This document shows, piece by piece, positions 51,679 through 61,375 of a DNA stretch of 64,000 bases. Position 1 is the stretch's first letter, and each line of letters opens with the position of its first letter. The translations under genes and the position numbers were made by a program. Source of the stretch: Halorientalis marina (GTDB taxonomy: Archaea; Halobacteriota; Halobacteria; Halobacteriales; Haloarculaceae). The DNA lies in contig NZ_CP095490.1 in assembly GCF_023028345.1 (NCBI RefSeq), positions 124,001-188,000 on the forward strand, given 5' to 3'. The notes under the pieces were generated by a model. That model was not told where the DNA came from and made no database searches. It saw nothing but the letters and a program-made list of their open reading frames with translations.

Positions 51679-52166
51679 GCCAGGACGTACCGGTGGCATC
51701 TAATCTTCTCGCCTCGAAGATGTTCGGTGTCTCGGCCCGCAAATTGGCCGAATCGATGGGGCCGCCCCTTATTCTCCCGCTTATACTCTACACTATCGGC
51801 CTCCCGCTGCTGGTGACGCTCCCGTTGGTGTTCGTCGGATTCCTCGTGGGACTGTTCATCTATAGCCGCACTCCGCCGGGACAGCGCCCTCTGCAATATG
51901 CAGCAGCGATAGCACGGCACCTGCGTGGGCGAACGGATTACGTCTGGAAGCCTCCGGAGCCTAACAAGGACGATCTCGCGTATCATGAACCCTTTGAGGC
52001 GTGGATCACGCGACGCCCCAAGCCAGTTGTCGCCGATGCTGACGGAGTTCGTGATGATGCTGACGAGATAGGTGCGGAGACGGAGACGGACGAACCAACG
52101 GACTCGGACGACGGCCTTGACACGGATTGGCCGATCGCGACGTATGGAGGACAAACAAATGACTGA
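51675..52166 (+). CDS. PrgI/VirB3-like membrane protein
   Basis: 163 residues. Two membrane helices lie near 30-65 (LILPLILYTIGLPLLVTLPL and FVGFLVGLFIYSR). They are followed by RTPPGQRPLQYAAAIARHLR, a helix and basic patch resembling PrgI/VirB3 proteins that sit beside VirB4. The tail is acidic. Position just ahead of the VirB4-related genes supports this role. Confidence 0.65.
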   Translation: MSQDVPVASNLLASKMFGVSARKLAESMGPPLILPLILYTIGLPLLVTLPLVFVGFLVGLFIYSRTPPGQRPLQYAAAIARHLRGRTDYVWKPPEPNKDDLAYHEPFEAWITRRPKPVVADADGVRDDADEIGAETETDEPTDSDDGLDTDWPIATYGGQTND

Positions 52167-53793
52167 ATACGAAGACGCCGGTTCGACGCTGGACCTCATG
52201 GATTTCAAGAATGTCCGTGACGGCGGCGTCGTGGAAACGCCTACCACCTATGCGATGGTGATGCAGATACAGCCTCGAGACTGGCTAATCCTCTCTGAAG
52301 AACGCAAAGAAAGCCTCTATCTATCGTTCTTGACGTTCCTGCGCGGGGTTCAGTTCCCAACACAGATCCTCTCGATGACGACGGCATACGATCCCGAACC
52401 CTACCTCAAGCAGTTTGAGGGAGCCGAAAATATGCTCATCAACTCGGGCGACGACGAGGAAGATGTTGACCCGTTGGATGAGTCGCCGCTGCTCGACTAC
52501 GGCCGAAAGTACCACACTGAGTGGCTCCGGGGCGTCGTCGATGTCGCGGAAATTCGTGACCGCGACTTCTACTTCGCGGTTGCAGTCGCTAAAGATGAGG
52601 AGGCTGACGATGGCCTCAAGGCCCAGATCCAGTCGTTGATGCCTAGCGGGAACGACGTTGAGGTCGATGACGAAGCTAAGTATATCGAGGAAGTGAAAGC
52701 CCGCGCCCAGCGTGTGGCGTCGAAGCTCCCCCAGACGCAGGTGGAAGCCGAGATTCTGGACACTCGCCCGGCTGTTCTTGAGGTCCTCTACGAAGTCTAT
52801 CACGGAGAGAAGCCACCTATCTCGTTCGAACAAGGTAGCTTCTCACTCCCGGCCAATAAGGCACAGGAGGTCGCCAACGCAGCCTATACTCCCGAAGAAG
52901 CGGCACAGGCCGAGGCGAATGAGGATGGTGACTACGAGTTCGATCGCGCTTCCGACGAACATCCCGAAATCGAACCCGAACCAGATTCCGAATTTGATTC
53001 CGACCCGCTGGCGGCGGTTGGTGATGGTGGGTACGCACACCCGGACTCCGTTGAGCGCGTCGCAGAATCGCGTATCCTGAGCTGGTACGCTCGTAATATC
53101 GGGCCTATTGGACATGGATCACTCCCAGTCGTCCCGCGAGCGGTCTACGCGGGTGTGTTTCTGGGCCTCCTAAGCCTCATACTCAGTGTGGGGGCGCTCG
53201 GCACGTTCATCTGGTCGATGAATATCGCTGAACGCGGTACGGACATCTACTGGCTGGCTCGGACCGTTTCGTTCGCGACGGCTGCGGCGAGTCTGCCTGG
53301 ATTCGTGCTGAGTCTTGTCGTATTGTTCCCTTCGGAGCGAAGAACGAAGGGACTCGCAGTGGCCGGCCTCGCAGCGGCAGGCTATGCACTCACTATGTTC
53401 CTTGGAGCGTATCCCCAAGACTGGGACTCAAATCCCGCTGTGACCACGTTCACGCTTGAGGTGTACGCGGTGGGCATCTTCGCGCTGCTCATCGCTGTCG
53501 TCCTCGCGGTACGTTCGCGACAAAAGGTGGACCTCTCGAACCTAGTAGTCGCTTCTGACCCCGACGCGTCTGATGTGGCGACCGACGGTGGGGGCGCAGG
53601 CATTCCTTCCATCCCCGTCGATGACACTGACGATGAAGACGCTGGCGTTGACCTCGATGAGTGTCGTGACACTGATATCGGTGTTGTCGAGGTCGACACC
53701 AACGGCGTCGAAATAGAGGGCCCAGATGCTGATACTGGCGCTGACACCACGGACCCCAGGACGACTGAAAATGAATCTGAGGTTACAAAATGA
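52159..53793 (+). CDS. VirB4 N-terminal-like domain protein with four membrane helices
   Basis: 544 residues from MTEYEDAGSTLDLMDFKNVR. The start is supported by GGAGG 8-10 nt upstream and by the overlap with the preceding gene. The first 220 residues (MVMQIQPRDWLILSEERKES, FLRGVQFPTQILSMTTAY) resemble the N-terminal domain of VirB4/TraC. Four helices follow around 325-460 (FLGLLSLILSVGALGTFIWS, FATAAASLPGFVLSLVVLF). There is no ATPase motif. It appears to be a membrane anchor or scaffold for the VirB4 encoded next. Confidence 0.7.
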   Translation: MTEYEDAGSTLDLMDFKNVRDGGVVETPTTYAMVMQIQPRDWLILSEERKESLYLSFLTFLRGVQFPTQILSMTTAYDPEPYLKQFEGAENMLINSGDDEEDVDPLDESPLLDYGRKYHTEWLRGVVDVAEIRDRDFYFAVAVAKDEEADDGLKAQIQSLMPSGNDVEVDDEAKYIEEVKARAQRVASKLPQTQVEAEILDTRPAVLEVLYEVYHGEKPPISFEQGSFSLPANKAQEVANAAYTPEEAAQAEANEDGDYEFDRASDEHPEIEPEPDSEFDSDPLAAVGDGGYAHPDSVERVAESRILSWYARNIGPIGHGSLPVVPRAVYAGVFLGLLSLILSVGALGTFIWSMNIAERGTDIYWLARTVSFATAAASLPGFVLSLVVLFPSERRTKGLAVAGLAAAGYALTMFLGAYPQDWDSNPAVTTFTLEVYAVGIFALLIAVVLAVRSRQKVDLSNLVVASDPDASDVATDGGGAGIPSIPVDDTDDEDAGVDLDECRDTDIGVVEVDTNGVEIEGPDADTGADTTDPRTTENESEVTK

Positions 53794-56114
53794 ATCCCCT
53801 TGAGAAACTCCTCGGAAAGAACGAACCCGAGGAAGACGAGCCTGAACGTATTCCGATCGACGATCTCTCCGGCAAGGAAACCCAGGTCGCACTCGAATAC
53901 CTAGAACTCCTCGATCGGGAAGCTACCCGGAAGAACATCGAGTGGGCGGCCTACCAGCTCCAGGCCGAAGAAGTTCCGCTTGTCTCTCCTACAGAATCCC
54001 TCGAAGAGCGAGAGACGCTTGATAAGAAGCTGGTCGCGCCGCGAGCAATGGAGCGCCACCCTGAGTTCCAAGTCCGTGAAGAGAAGGTCACGCAAATCAT
54101 GACCGTCACGGCCTTCCCCCGGAAAGTCAACCTCGGGTGGCTCGTACCGCTTACTATCGCGGACGTAAACCTCCGCCTCTCGCTACACATTACACCACGA
54201 GACCCGGCAAAGACACGTAAACAGCTCCAGCGCCGCTACACGCAGACCACGACGGCGCTCACGCTCAAGTCCCGAAAGGGTCGGACGGACACCCACCAAG
54301 AGGAATTGGAGCGCGAGGACCTCCTACGGATTCTTCAAGACGTGATTCGCGGGACAACGAAGGTCTTTGACATCGCCATCTACATGGAACTTGCCGCGGA
54401 CTCGCACGAGGAACTCGACGAGATGCGCGAGCGCGTTGACACCATTCTCGCGGAACAGGACGTCGAGACAACGGTACTGCACCACCAACAGATCGAGGGT
54501 AATGGGACTATTGTCCCTCTCGCGACGGACACAATCAAGAACGTCCACCCCATCCAGCTCGAGGCGCTTGGGACGCTGTTCAACCTCGTCGAGCCGCCGA
54601 TCTACGACGAAGACGGCATCATGATGGGCTTCGACGACACATCGCGCCCAGTAATCCTCGACCGCTACGCCCACTCCGGATTCGGGATGACCATCTCGGG
54701 GAAAACTGGCTCTGGGAAGTCCTACGCTAGGAAACTCGAAATCTACCGCCGACTGCTGACCGACCCCACGGTGCAGTGCATCTTGTTCGACCCGGCGGGT
54801 GATGACTATCCACAGTTCGCGAAGAAACTGGGTGGTGAGGTCATCCGCTTTGGTGGGTCGCAGAAAGTCAATCCGATGGACATCTCAGCACCCACGGGTG
54901 AGATTGGAGCGTCCGAGGACACCTACCCTCTCACGGTGCGTTCCGTGGTAGAGATGCTGAACACCCACTACGAAGACCGTGGCGGGCTCCCTGCTGCGGA
55001 AGAGGGGATGCTCATCCAAGCGACGCACTACGCCTACCTCTCGAAGGGGATCATCCTTGGCGAGTACGACACCTACGCGAACGAATCACCCATCATCGAC
55101 GATCTCATCAAGGGTGTGAAAATCATCACAGAAGGGGGTTTCATGGAGGCGCTCGAATCGGACCTCGTCGACGGGGCGGTGCTCGAGCACTTCCAAGAGT
55201 TGGACATTCTCGACAAGGACGGCAACCCAGTCACGGAGACGCACATTTCTGTACCGATGGCAGTAATCACGCCCTCGAAGAAGCACCAGGAGGTCGCGAA
55301 GGCGCTGGAACCAAAGTTCGAGTCGTTCAAACCAGGTGGTATCAACGCGAACCTGAACGGCCAAACAAACCTCGAGCTGAACTCGCGTCTCGTCGTGATG
55401 GACATGAGTTCGTTTGCCGATACAGGCGAGATGCCGCTGATCCTCCATGCGATGCTCCAGTGGGCGTACCTCGAGGCCAAACGGTCGCCAGATCGCTTCG
55501 ACGTGACCTTCGATGAGGCCCACTACCTACTGGGGCGTGAATCGACGCGGGATCTCATCAATCTCTTCATCAGGCACGCACGCCACTACGACGCGGGCCT
55601 CACCCTGATGAGTCAGACGGCTCACGAGTTTATGCGGACGGACGCTCGCCGCGAAATCTATGAGAACTGCGACATCAAACTCCTGTTCTATGCACAGTCT
55701 GTGTCGGACGCGACGAAGGAGTACTTCGATCTTTCTCCGGCTGAGGTGAAGTACCTCCAATCGGCTCCACGTGGACAGGAGTCCGGATACTCCGGATGTT
55801 TGCTGTCGACGACAAAGCACGGGCGCCGCCGTCTCGAGATCCATTCCGGTGACTTCGAGCACTACATGATCGACGACAATCTCGACCCGTGGGACTACAT
55901 TGAGGAAATCGAGGGACCGATGCGCCCCGGTGAAGCTGATCCCAATGCGGAGCCCGATTTCGAGACGTCCGAAATGCCTCCGGTGTCGAATCGGGAGCTG
56001 GACATGGAACTGTCGAGTGCGTTCGCAGAAGACAGAACGACGCAGGAACAGCCCGAGAGTATCGCTGACGACGACACGACGAACTCCTTGACATCCGGCT
56101 CTGGTGACCGTTAA
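53790..56114 (+). CDS. virB4: VirB4/TraC-type T4SS ATPase
   Basis: The 774-residue ATPase has Walker A SGKTGSGKS at about 303-311, LFDPAGDDYPQF, a Walker B FDVTFDEAHYLL near 570 and MSQTAHEF plus FYAQSVSDATKEYFDL downstream, all typical of conjugative VirB4. The N-terminal domain (about 80-230) matches the VirB4 scaffold region. It energises assembly of the transfer channel. ATGA and TAATG overlaps tie it to its neighbours. The C-terminal 60 residues are acidic and disordered. Confidence 0.95.
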   Translation: MNPLEKLLGKNEPEEDEPERIPIDDLSGKETQVALEYLELLDREATRKNIEWAAYQLQAEEVPLVSPTESLEERETLDKKLVAPRAMERHPEFQVREEKVTQIMTVTAFPRKVNLGWLVPLTIADVNLRLSLHITPRDPAKTRKQLQRRYTQTTTALTLKSRKGRTDTHQEELEREDLLRILQDVIRGTTKVFDIAIYMELAADSHEELDEMRERVDTILAEQDVETTVLHHQQIEGNGTIVPLATDTIKNVHPIQLEALGTLFNLVEPPIYDEDGIMMGFDDTSRPVILDRYAHSGFGMTISGKTGSGKSYARKLEIYRRLLTDPTVQCILFDPAGDDYPQFAKKLGGEVIRFGGSQKVNPMDISAPTGEIGASEDTYPLTVRSVVEMLNTHYEDRGGLPAAEEGMLIQATHYAYLSKGIILGEYDTYANESPIIDDLIKGVKIITEGGFMEALESDLVDGAVLEHFQELDILDKDGNPVTETHISVPMAVITPSKKHQEVAKALEPKFESFKPGGINANLNGQTNLELNSRLVVMDMSSFADTGEMPLILHAMLQWAYLEAKRSPDRFDVTFDEAHYLLGRESTRDLINLFIRHARHYDAGLTLMSQTAHEFMRTDARREIYENCDIKLLFYAQSVSDATKEYFDLSPAEVKYLQSAPRGQESGYSGCLLSTTKHGRRRLEIHSGDFEHYMIDDNLDPWDYIEEIEGPMRPGEADPNAEPDFETSEMPPVSNRELDMELSSAFAEDRTTQEQPESIADDDTTNSLTSGSGDR

Positions 56115-58036
56115 TGGCGATGGCGATACCGGTCGAGCCGCTCCTGCTGATGACGTTCGTCCCTCTCCAACTCGGGCTGGGTGACATCCCCGAGGCGATA
56201 GCGGAGGCGATTTTCGGGTTCTTTGCGGACTTGGCCGAAGCGATTGCGATCGAAGTGTCGACCGCACTGACGGACGAACTCATCAAGGGTCTGTTGAAGA
56301 TCCCGAACCCATATGAATCAGCGACGGCGGCCAACGCGTGGACTGGAATATTCGAGATATCGCTCGTCTTGCTTCCGATAATGATCGCGCTCGCGCTCAT
56401 CGCGTGGCCGTTCAGCGAAGATCGTGAATCCGGGTTGTTGGACCTCGTCGTCCGTGTCGTGATGATCTTGCTGTTTATTGGCATCTCCCAGCCGGCATGG
56501 GGGTTCGCGATTGATGCAACAAACGCTGTAACGGTCGCCATCCTAGATCTTGACCCAAGTGCTCCGGGTGTGAACTACGGATACGGGAACGGGCTTCTTG
56601 GAGGCTCCACTACAGCCGGCGTGTGGGCGCTGAAGTTCATTGTCTCGGTAGTCGCTGCGATTCTCGCAGTCCTGGCGCTAATACTGTCGATATTCTTTCT
56701 GCTCCTGCGCTGGTTCATGGTTTGGATGGCCTACATCGGGACGCCGTTCTTCGCGGTTGTCTGGTTTGCAGGACGAGGCCCGCTGAAGTCCGTCGGCAGC
56801 GTCGGCGCGACGTTCATGCGGATGGGTGTGTTTTCTCTGTTGGCTGGACCTGTAATCGCCATTATTGTGCTGACGTTCCAGGTCATCGAGGCCGGCGCGA
56901 TTCTCCAGACCGCAAAGACTGGCCTTATTGGGAATGCCGGCCTTCTTTTTGCCGAACTTGCGCTAATGCTGATCTTCCCGGTTCTGCTCATCGTGACAAT
57001 CTGGAAGCTCATTTCGTGGGCAGGCCAGCCCATCGGGGCTGGTGAAGCCGCTGCGGTCACGACGATGGCTGTCACGGCGGCTGTCGGTGGCGCCGTTGTC
57101 GGTGCAGCAGGCGGCGGTGCGTCCGCGGCCGGCAGTGCAGCAGGCGGTAGCGGCGGTAGTGGCGCGGCGGCCGGTGGAACTGCTGGAGGTGCATCGGGCG
57201 GTAGCGCGTCTGCGTCTGCCTCGAGTGCAGGTGCCGGAGGCGCCGGAAGTGCGAACGTGGGTGCAGGTGGGTCAGGCTTAGCAAGTCGGATGACGACCCG
57301 AGCGAAGGGTATGGTAGGGCAAGCGAAGAAGACCGCTGGTAAGAAGGCAGCCCAGAAATTCGATCACGTCGGGACGACACAGAAGCTTAGCGAGGCCAGA
57401 TCCTCTCTGGACGAGGCGCAACAGGATGAACAGGCGGCCGCTTCGCAGGCCAAGTTCCTCCAGAACTCAATGGCGTCGCGCGACATGGATATGGCCGAGG
57501 CGAAAGAGCAGGGGATCCTCGACGCCGAGCCCGTCGAAGGACAAACGCCGAAGTTCAAGACCGACCCCCTCACGAATGACGTGAAGATGAGCTATATGGG
57601 AACGGACGGGGTTTCCCGCTCTGCCAACCTCACACAGAAGTTCAAGTCCGTGAAGACCGAGCAGCATGATGCCGGCCAAGAGGTCGAAGCGGCGCAGTCC
57701 CAGATCGACAGCATTCAGAAAAAGAAGGGACGCGTGGATACAGCCAGAAGCGTAGGCCGAGCTGGAAAGGCTGGGACTCGCCCCGTCTATAAGGGCGCGA
57801 AGTTCGCGACGAAGACCGGTGGAGCCGCAATGGTCGGTGGTGTCGGTGGGAACTCGTATCTCGCACACTCTATGGGTCGCCGGGCATCGCAGCCGATGAT
57901 CGGCTCGGGCGGCCCCAATCAGAACCCGAACCACACACTCTCAGAGTTCGGCCGTGTAGCTGGTGGGCAGGCGTCCAAAACCGGCGAGATAGGTAAGACA
58001 GGCACAGGCAACAGCGACAACAGCGGAGGGATGTAG
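56114..58036 (+). CDS. VirB6/TrbL-like polytopic channel protein
   Basis: 640 residues. About seven membrane helices lie in residues 75-320 (ISLVLLPIMIALALIAWPFS, FIVSVVAAILAVLALILSIF, GVFSLLAGPVIAIIVLTFQV, ALMLIFPVLLIVTIWKLISW). A Gly/Ala/Ser-rich segment (about 325-400) and a basic, coiled-coil tail with Gly-rich end follow. This is the TrbL/VirB6 architecture of conjugation channels. It is the last gene of the rightward operon. Confidence 0.85.
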   Translation: MAMAIPVEPLLLMTFVPLQLGLGDIPEAIAEAIFGFFADLAEAIAIEVSTALTDELIKGLLKIPNPYESATAANAWTGIFEISLVLLPIMIALALIAWPFSEDRESGLLDLVVRVVMILLFIGISQPAWGFAIDATNAVTVAILDLDPSAPGVNYGYGNGLLGGSTTAGVWALKFIVSVVAAILAVLALILSIFFLLLRWFMVWMAYIGTPFFAVVWFAGRGPLKSVGSVGATFMRMGVFSLLAGPVIAIIVLTFQVIEAGAILQTAKTGLIGNAGLLFAELALMLIFPVLLIVTIWKLISWAGQPIGAGEAAAVTTMAVTAAVGGAVVGAAGGGASAAGSAAGGSGGSGAAAGGTAGGASGGSASASASSAGAGGAGSANVGAGGSGLASRMTTRAKGMVGQAKKTAGKKAAQKFDHVGTTQKLSEARSSLDEAQQDEQAAASQAKFLQNSMASRDMDMAEAKEQGILDAEPVEGQTPKFKTDPLTNDVKMSYMGTDGVSRSANLTQKFKSVKTEQHDAGQEVEAAQSQIDSIQKKKGRVDTARSVGRAGKAGTRPVYKGAKFATKTGGAAMVGGVGGNSYLAHSMGRRASQPMIGSGGPNQNPNHTLSEFGRVAGGQASKTGEIGKTGTGNSDNSGGM

Positions 58037-58250
58037 CGTTAGCACCCCCCTGGTCGTCGATCGGTCGTCCCTAGGCCCTGTGAGCGGCTCACTCGTACGC
58101 AGGCTTATATAACAACACGGAATATACTACCTAACTCACTCTGAACGACTGCGGATTTCGCGCGGTTCACAGGTATCTTCTCACGAAAAACGCTGAATCG
58201 ACAATCGATCGCCTCATCTCAACAAATCAAGACAATACCGGAATCGACAC
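58037..58250. promoter_or_regulatory. Intergenic region with TATA box
   Basis: GCTTATATAAC near 58101-58111 is a TATA candidate for the AAA+ gene, leaving a leader of about 115 nt. No other feature is seen. Confidence 0.4.
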
Positions 58251-59849
58251 ATGTCCCTACTCGCTGCGACAATCGCCTACCTCGCTGCCGACCTTGTCTA
58301 CGGATTCGTCCGAATGGACGACCGGTTCCCTACGTACGGTCGGCGTGGCCGCCTCATCGAAGCCTCGCTCGTCGCAGCTGTCGTGATGGCAGGGGGGTGG
58401 ATGGTCGCACCAGCCGTCCTCGACCCTTTCTGGACGGGCCTCGGGGGACTCGCGGTGTACGGCCCGCTGTCCATCCCTATATTCGCAGCGTTCTGGTTCC
58501 TCGGGCGACCGCTGCTCCCCTCGATCGGGGTGAGTGGACTGCTGTTCATCATCACGGTATTCTTGCTCGGGGGTGTGAACGTTTTCCTCCTGAACATGCC
58601 GGTTTCTGACTTTTCGGACGCGCTCAATATTCCGTTTGCCGTGGGGAACGCACTCGCTATCTTCGTCGGGACGTACATTGTGATCACGGTGACAGACAAA
58701 GGGCGAAACAACCAAGAGAAAGAGCGTGAGCGAGAACGAATCCCCTCCGGCCCAACTACCTACTCCCTGACCCGGAACACGACCGTGAACGCGAATGGGG
58801 ATCGGAGCCCGAGCAGTCACAACGCCAACGATGCTGTCGTCGCCGAGGATGTATCCATCGATGGGCCGCCGGGAACTCATTCCTCGACCGGGAGTAGCCT
58901 GTCCAAGGCCAAATTGCGGAACCTGACGTACGACTGGCAGCACCCGCCGCAGCGATTCACCGACATCGGAGGCTACGATGAGGTGAAGGCCGATCTCGAA
59001 CGCCGTGTTCTCGATCCCCTCCTGGCGCATCGCGATGGGGATGACCGCTTCTCGCGGTTCAGTGTCGAACCTGAGAGCGGCATCATGTTGTATGGCCCGC
59101 CGGGAACGGGAAAGACGATGTTCGCGAGAGCGCTTGCTGGCGAACTCACTGTCCCGTTCGTCGAGCTCTCTCCAGCGGACGTGACGTCGATGTGGATCAA
59201 CGAGAGCACTGACCGGGTCAAGACGCTGTTTGACGAGGCAAAACAGATTGGGCCGTGTGTCATCTTCCTCGACGAAGCCGAACACCTGTTCGGAGCGCGC
59301 GAATACTCAGGGAAGGGTTCGCATGCTGAGGACCGGAAGGTGACCAGCGAATTTCTCGCGCAGCTCACTCACGAGGACCGTGAGGCTATCGTGGTTGCGG
59401 CGACGAACCGACCGGGTGATATCGACCGGGCGATCCTTCGACCGGGACGGTTGGCTGCACACTTTGAGATTGGCCTCCCGGACGAGGAAGCCCGTACCGC
59501 CATCCTCCGGACGCACTTGACCGATGTGCCGTCGTCGCTCTCGGATGCAGAGTACGCGAATCTCGCGACGCATACGGCTGGGATGACGGGAGCGGATCTC
59601 GCTGACCTCGTCGACGAGGCCCGACGGAACGCGGCTGACCGCGATGCTCGCGTTTTGACTCGTGACGACTTCCCATCGACTGAGGACCTCCAAGTAATAG
59701 CGACAGAGTTGGAACCCGAGACGGACGATCTCCCGACCGTCGACGACGGGGATAACGACGAGGACGACCCTCGAGATCGGGATGTCGCCGTCCGTTCGAA
59801 GGCAGATGATGACGGCGGGTCCGACGACTCGGCCATCGGCTACCAGTAG
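58251..59849 (+). CDS. Membrane-anchored AAA+ ATPase
   Basis: 532 residues. Four N-terminal membrane helices (about 1-150, such as AVYGPLSIPIFAAFWFLG and ALAIFVGTYIVITVTD) precede a linker. A Cdc48/FtsH-type AAA module follows: FTDIGGYDEVK, Walker A GPPGTGKT at 282-289, Walker B CVIFLDEAEHLF, and AATNRPGDIDRAILRPGRL with the arginine finger. No FtsH protease motif is present. It could unfold or extract membrane proteins, perhaps of the transfer system, but stands outside that operon. Confidence 0.85.
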   Translation: MSLLAATIAYLAADLVYGFVRMDDRFPTYGRRGRLIEASLVAAVVMAGGWMVAPAVLDPFWTGLGGLAVYGPLSIPIFAAFWFLGRPLLPSIGVSGLLFIITVFLLGGVNVFLLNMPVSDFSDALNIPFAVGNALAIFVGTYIVITVTDKGRNNQEKERERERIPSGPTTYSLTRNTTVNANGDRSPSSHNANDAVVAEDVSIDGPPGTHSSTGSSLSKAKLRNLTYDWQHPPQRFTDIGGYDEVKADLERRVLDPLLAHRDGDDRFSRFSVEPESGIMLYGPPGTGKTMFARALAGELTVPFVELSPADVTSMWINESTDRVKTLFDEAKQIGPCVIFLDEAEHLFGAREYSGKGSHAEDRKVTSEFLAQLTHEDREAIVVAATNRPGDIDRAILRPGRLAAHFEIGLPDEEARTAILRTHLTDVPSSLSDAEYANLATHTAGMTGADLADLVDEARRNAADRDARVLTRDDFPSTEDLQVIATELEPETDDLPTVDDGDNDEDDPRDRDVAVRSKADDDGGSDDSAIGYQ

Positions 59850-59930
59850 AAGCGCTTCTTACCCATCGGTCCTCTCCACTTCATCCCGTACTGCCCGGAC
59901 CTCACAGCGCGAACGTGACATCGCGAATTT

Positions 59931-59977
59931 CCCTACGTTACGCTTTGTATTGTAGTCGTACAGATTGTTACGTAGGA
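59931..59977. repeat. 12-bp inverted repeat site, copy 3
   Basis: CCCTACGTTACG (59931-59942) and TGTTACGTAGGA (59966-59977) with a 23-bp spacer. This copy is fully intergenic. Confidence 0.65.
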
Positions 59978-60245
59978 CAGCAGTGACGCACTCATTCCCC
60001 CTCGCGGTGCTGTGTATCGAGCGGTTGCGGTAGAGGGTTGACCTGTTCTCGACTGCGAGACGGCAGTCGAAGGTGGGACACCCCGCTATTGGAGTGTATT
60101 TTGCATCTACATTCACACCTCCATCCGTGTCTGGACGTTGTTTCAGTTGGTGGCGACACGCCGGTAAGGTGACGTGTTGAAGAGTGGCGGGATTCCGGGG
60201 GTATCGGCCCAAAAAACAGCGCTGACACTCAAATTTGCTGGATTT

Positions 60246-60254
60246 CTTTATACT
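60246..60254 (+). promoter_or_regulatory. TATA box of the third RPA operon
   Basis: CTTTATACT lies 32 nt before the ATG at 60286, so a short leader is expected. The G-rich box at 60186-60205 lies upstream. Confidence 0.5.
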
Positions 60255-60285
60255 ACCAGAAAGCGTAGTTCAGGCCGTAGATCAC

Positions 60286-61371
60286 ATGAGCACCCTCCGA
60301 GAAGACGCGCAGTCACTCCATGAGCAGTTGGCTCCCCATCTGCCGGATGACTGCGCTGATGAGTATGACATCGACGCGCTCGCGACGCTCTTCGACTCCT
60401 ACGTCAACACGTATCGAGTGCCGAGGACCCAGGCGTTCGAGAGTGTTCGAGGCCACGTTCTCAAAGAGGTGGGCATCGACACTGACGCGTTCTGGGCGGC
60501 TCAACGCGATAGTGAACGGGGAACGACCGACGATCCTCTCCCTCTTGCTGAGTGTACCACCGATAACGAGTGGGTCACAATTCGCGCGAAGGTCGTCGAA
60601 CTCTGGGAACCGCAGCACGAGTCTATCCACCAGGTCGGCCTCATCGGCGATGAGAGCGGACGGCTCAAGTTTACCGCGTGGGCAAAGTCGGACCCACCAG
60701 ACATCGAGGAAGACACGACCTACACGTTCAAAGACGTCGTCGTTGAGGAGTACGAAGGCTCCTACTCGGTGAAAATCAACTCGCGTAGCGAGATCACCGA
60801 GCACGCGCACGATAGCGCGGAAGTCGTGACCGATGTCGGGACGATGATTACGACGCACGCGGGATTCTTTGTCGCGATCCAAGGTCTGTCTGGACTCATC
60901 AAGCGGTGCTCGGCTTCCGATTGCACTCGCGTCGTCACGGGCGGTGAGTGCAGCGAACACGGCGCCGTCGACGGCGAGTTCGATCTGCGTATCAAAGCGG
61001 TCATCGACGATGGGCACACGGCCCAGGAATGCCTGTTCACTCATGGCGTCACCGAGGAGGTCACGGGGATCGACTTGGAGGAGGCCAAGGAGCTCGCGGC
61101 CGACGCGCTGGATTTCACCGTCGTCTCCGACCGCTTCACTGACATTCTGATCGGGCGGCGTTTCACCGTCGAAGGGCCCCTGCTCGGGCGGTATCTCCTC
61201 ATCGAAGAAGTCGAAGAGACTCCGGAGAGAGCGTTCTCGGATGGCTACGAAGAAGCAGTCGTGGAACTGCTCGCAGAATACAACTACGATGGGCCGGGGC
61301 TCACGGCTGCGTCTATCGAAGACCTCCCGCGCTCGTATGATGCACACGCGGGCGGTCTTGGAGGCGACTGA
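60286..61371 (+). CDS. RPA41-type single-strand DNA-binding protein (third copy)
   Basis: 361 residues from MSTLREDAQSLHEQLAPHLP, chosen for its distance from the TATA box. OB-fold EWVTIRAKVVELWEPQHES and GLIGDESGRLKFTAW, then zinc knuckle LIKRCSASDCTRVVTGGEC and EHGAVDGEFDLRIKAV, then IGRRFTVEGPLLGRYLLIEE. The layout is that of haloarchaeal RPA41. It is followed after 4 bp by the RPAP gene. Unlike the other two modules it is rightward and uses a TATA promoter. Confidence 0.93.
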   Translation: MSTLREDAQSLHEQLAPHLPDDCADEYDIDALATLFDSYVNTYRVPRTQAFESVRGHVLKEVGIDTDAFWAAQRDSERGTTDDPLPLAECTTDNEWVTIRAKVVELWEPQHESIHQVGLIGDESGRLKFTAWAKSDPPDIEEDTTYTFKDVVVEEYEGSYSVKINSRSEITEHAHDSAEVVTDVGTMITTHAGFFVAIQGLSGLIKRCSASDCTRVVTGGECSEHGAVDGEFDLRIKAVIDDGHTAQECLFTHGVTEEVTGIDLEEAKELAADALDFTVVSDRFTDILIGRRFTVEGPLLGRYLLIEEVEETPERAFSDGYEEAVVELLAEYNYDGPGLTAASIEDLPRSYDAHAGGLGGD

Positions 61372-61375
61372 AAAG

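Larger units (their letters stand above)
59850..60285. other. Intergenic stretch with inverted repeat and G-rich box
   Basis: No gene is recognised. It holds copy 3 of the 12-bp inverted repeat (59931-59977), a G-rich box GGCGGGATTCCGGGGGTATC (60186-60205) and a TATA box CTTTATACT (60246-60254) about 32 nt before the RPA start. Confidence 0.5.
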
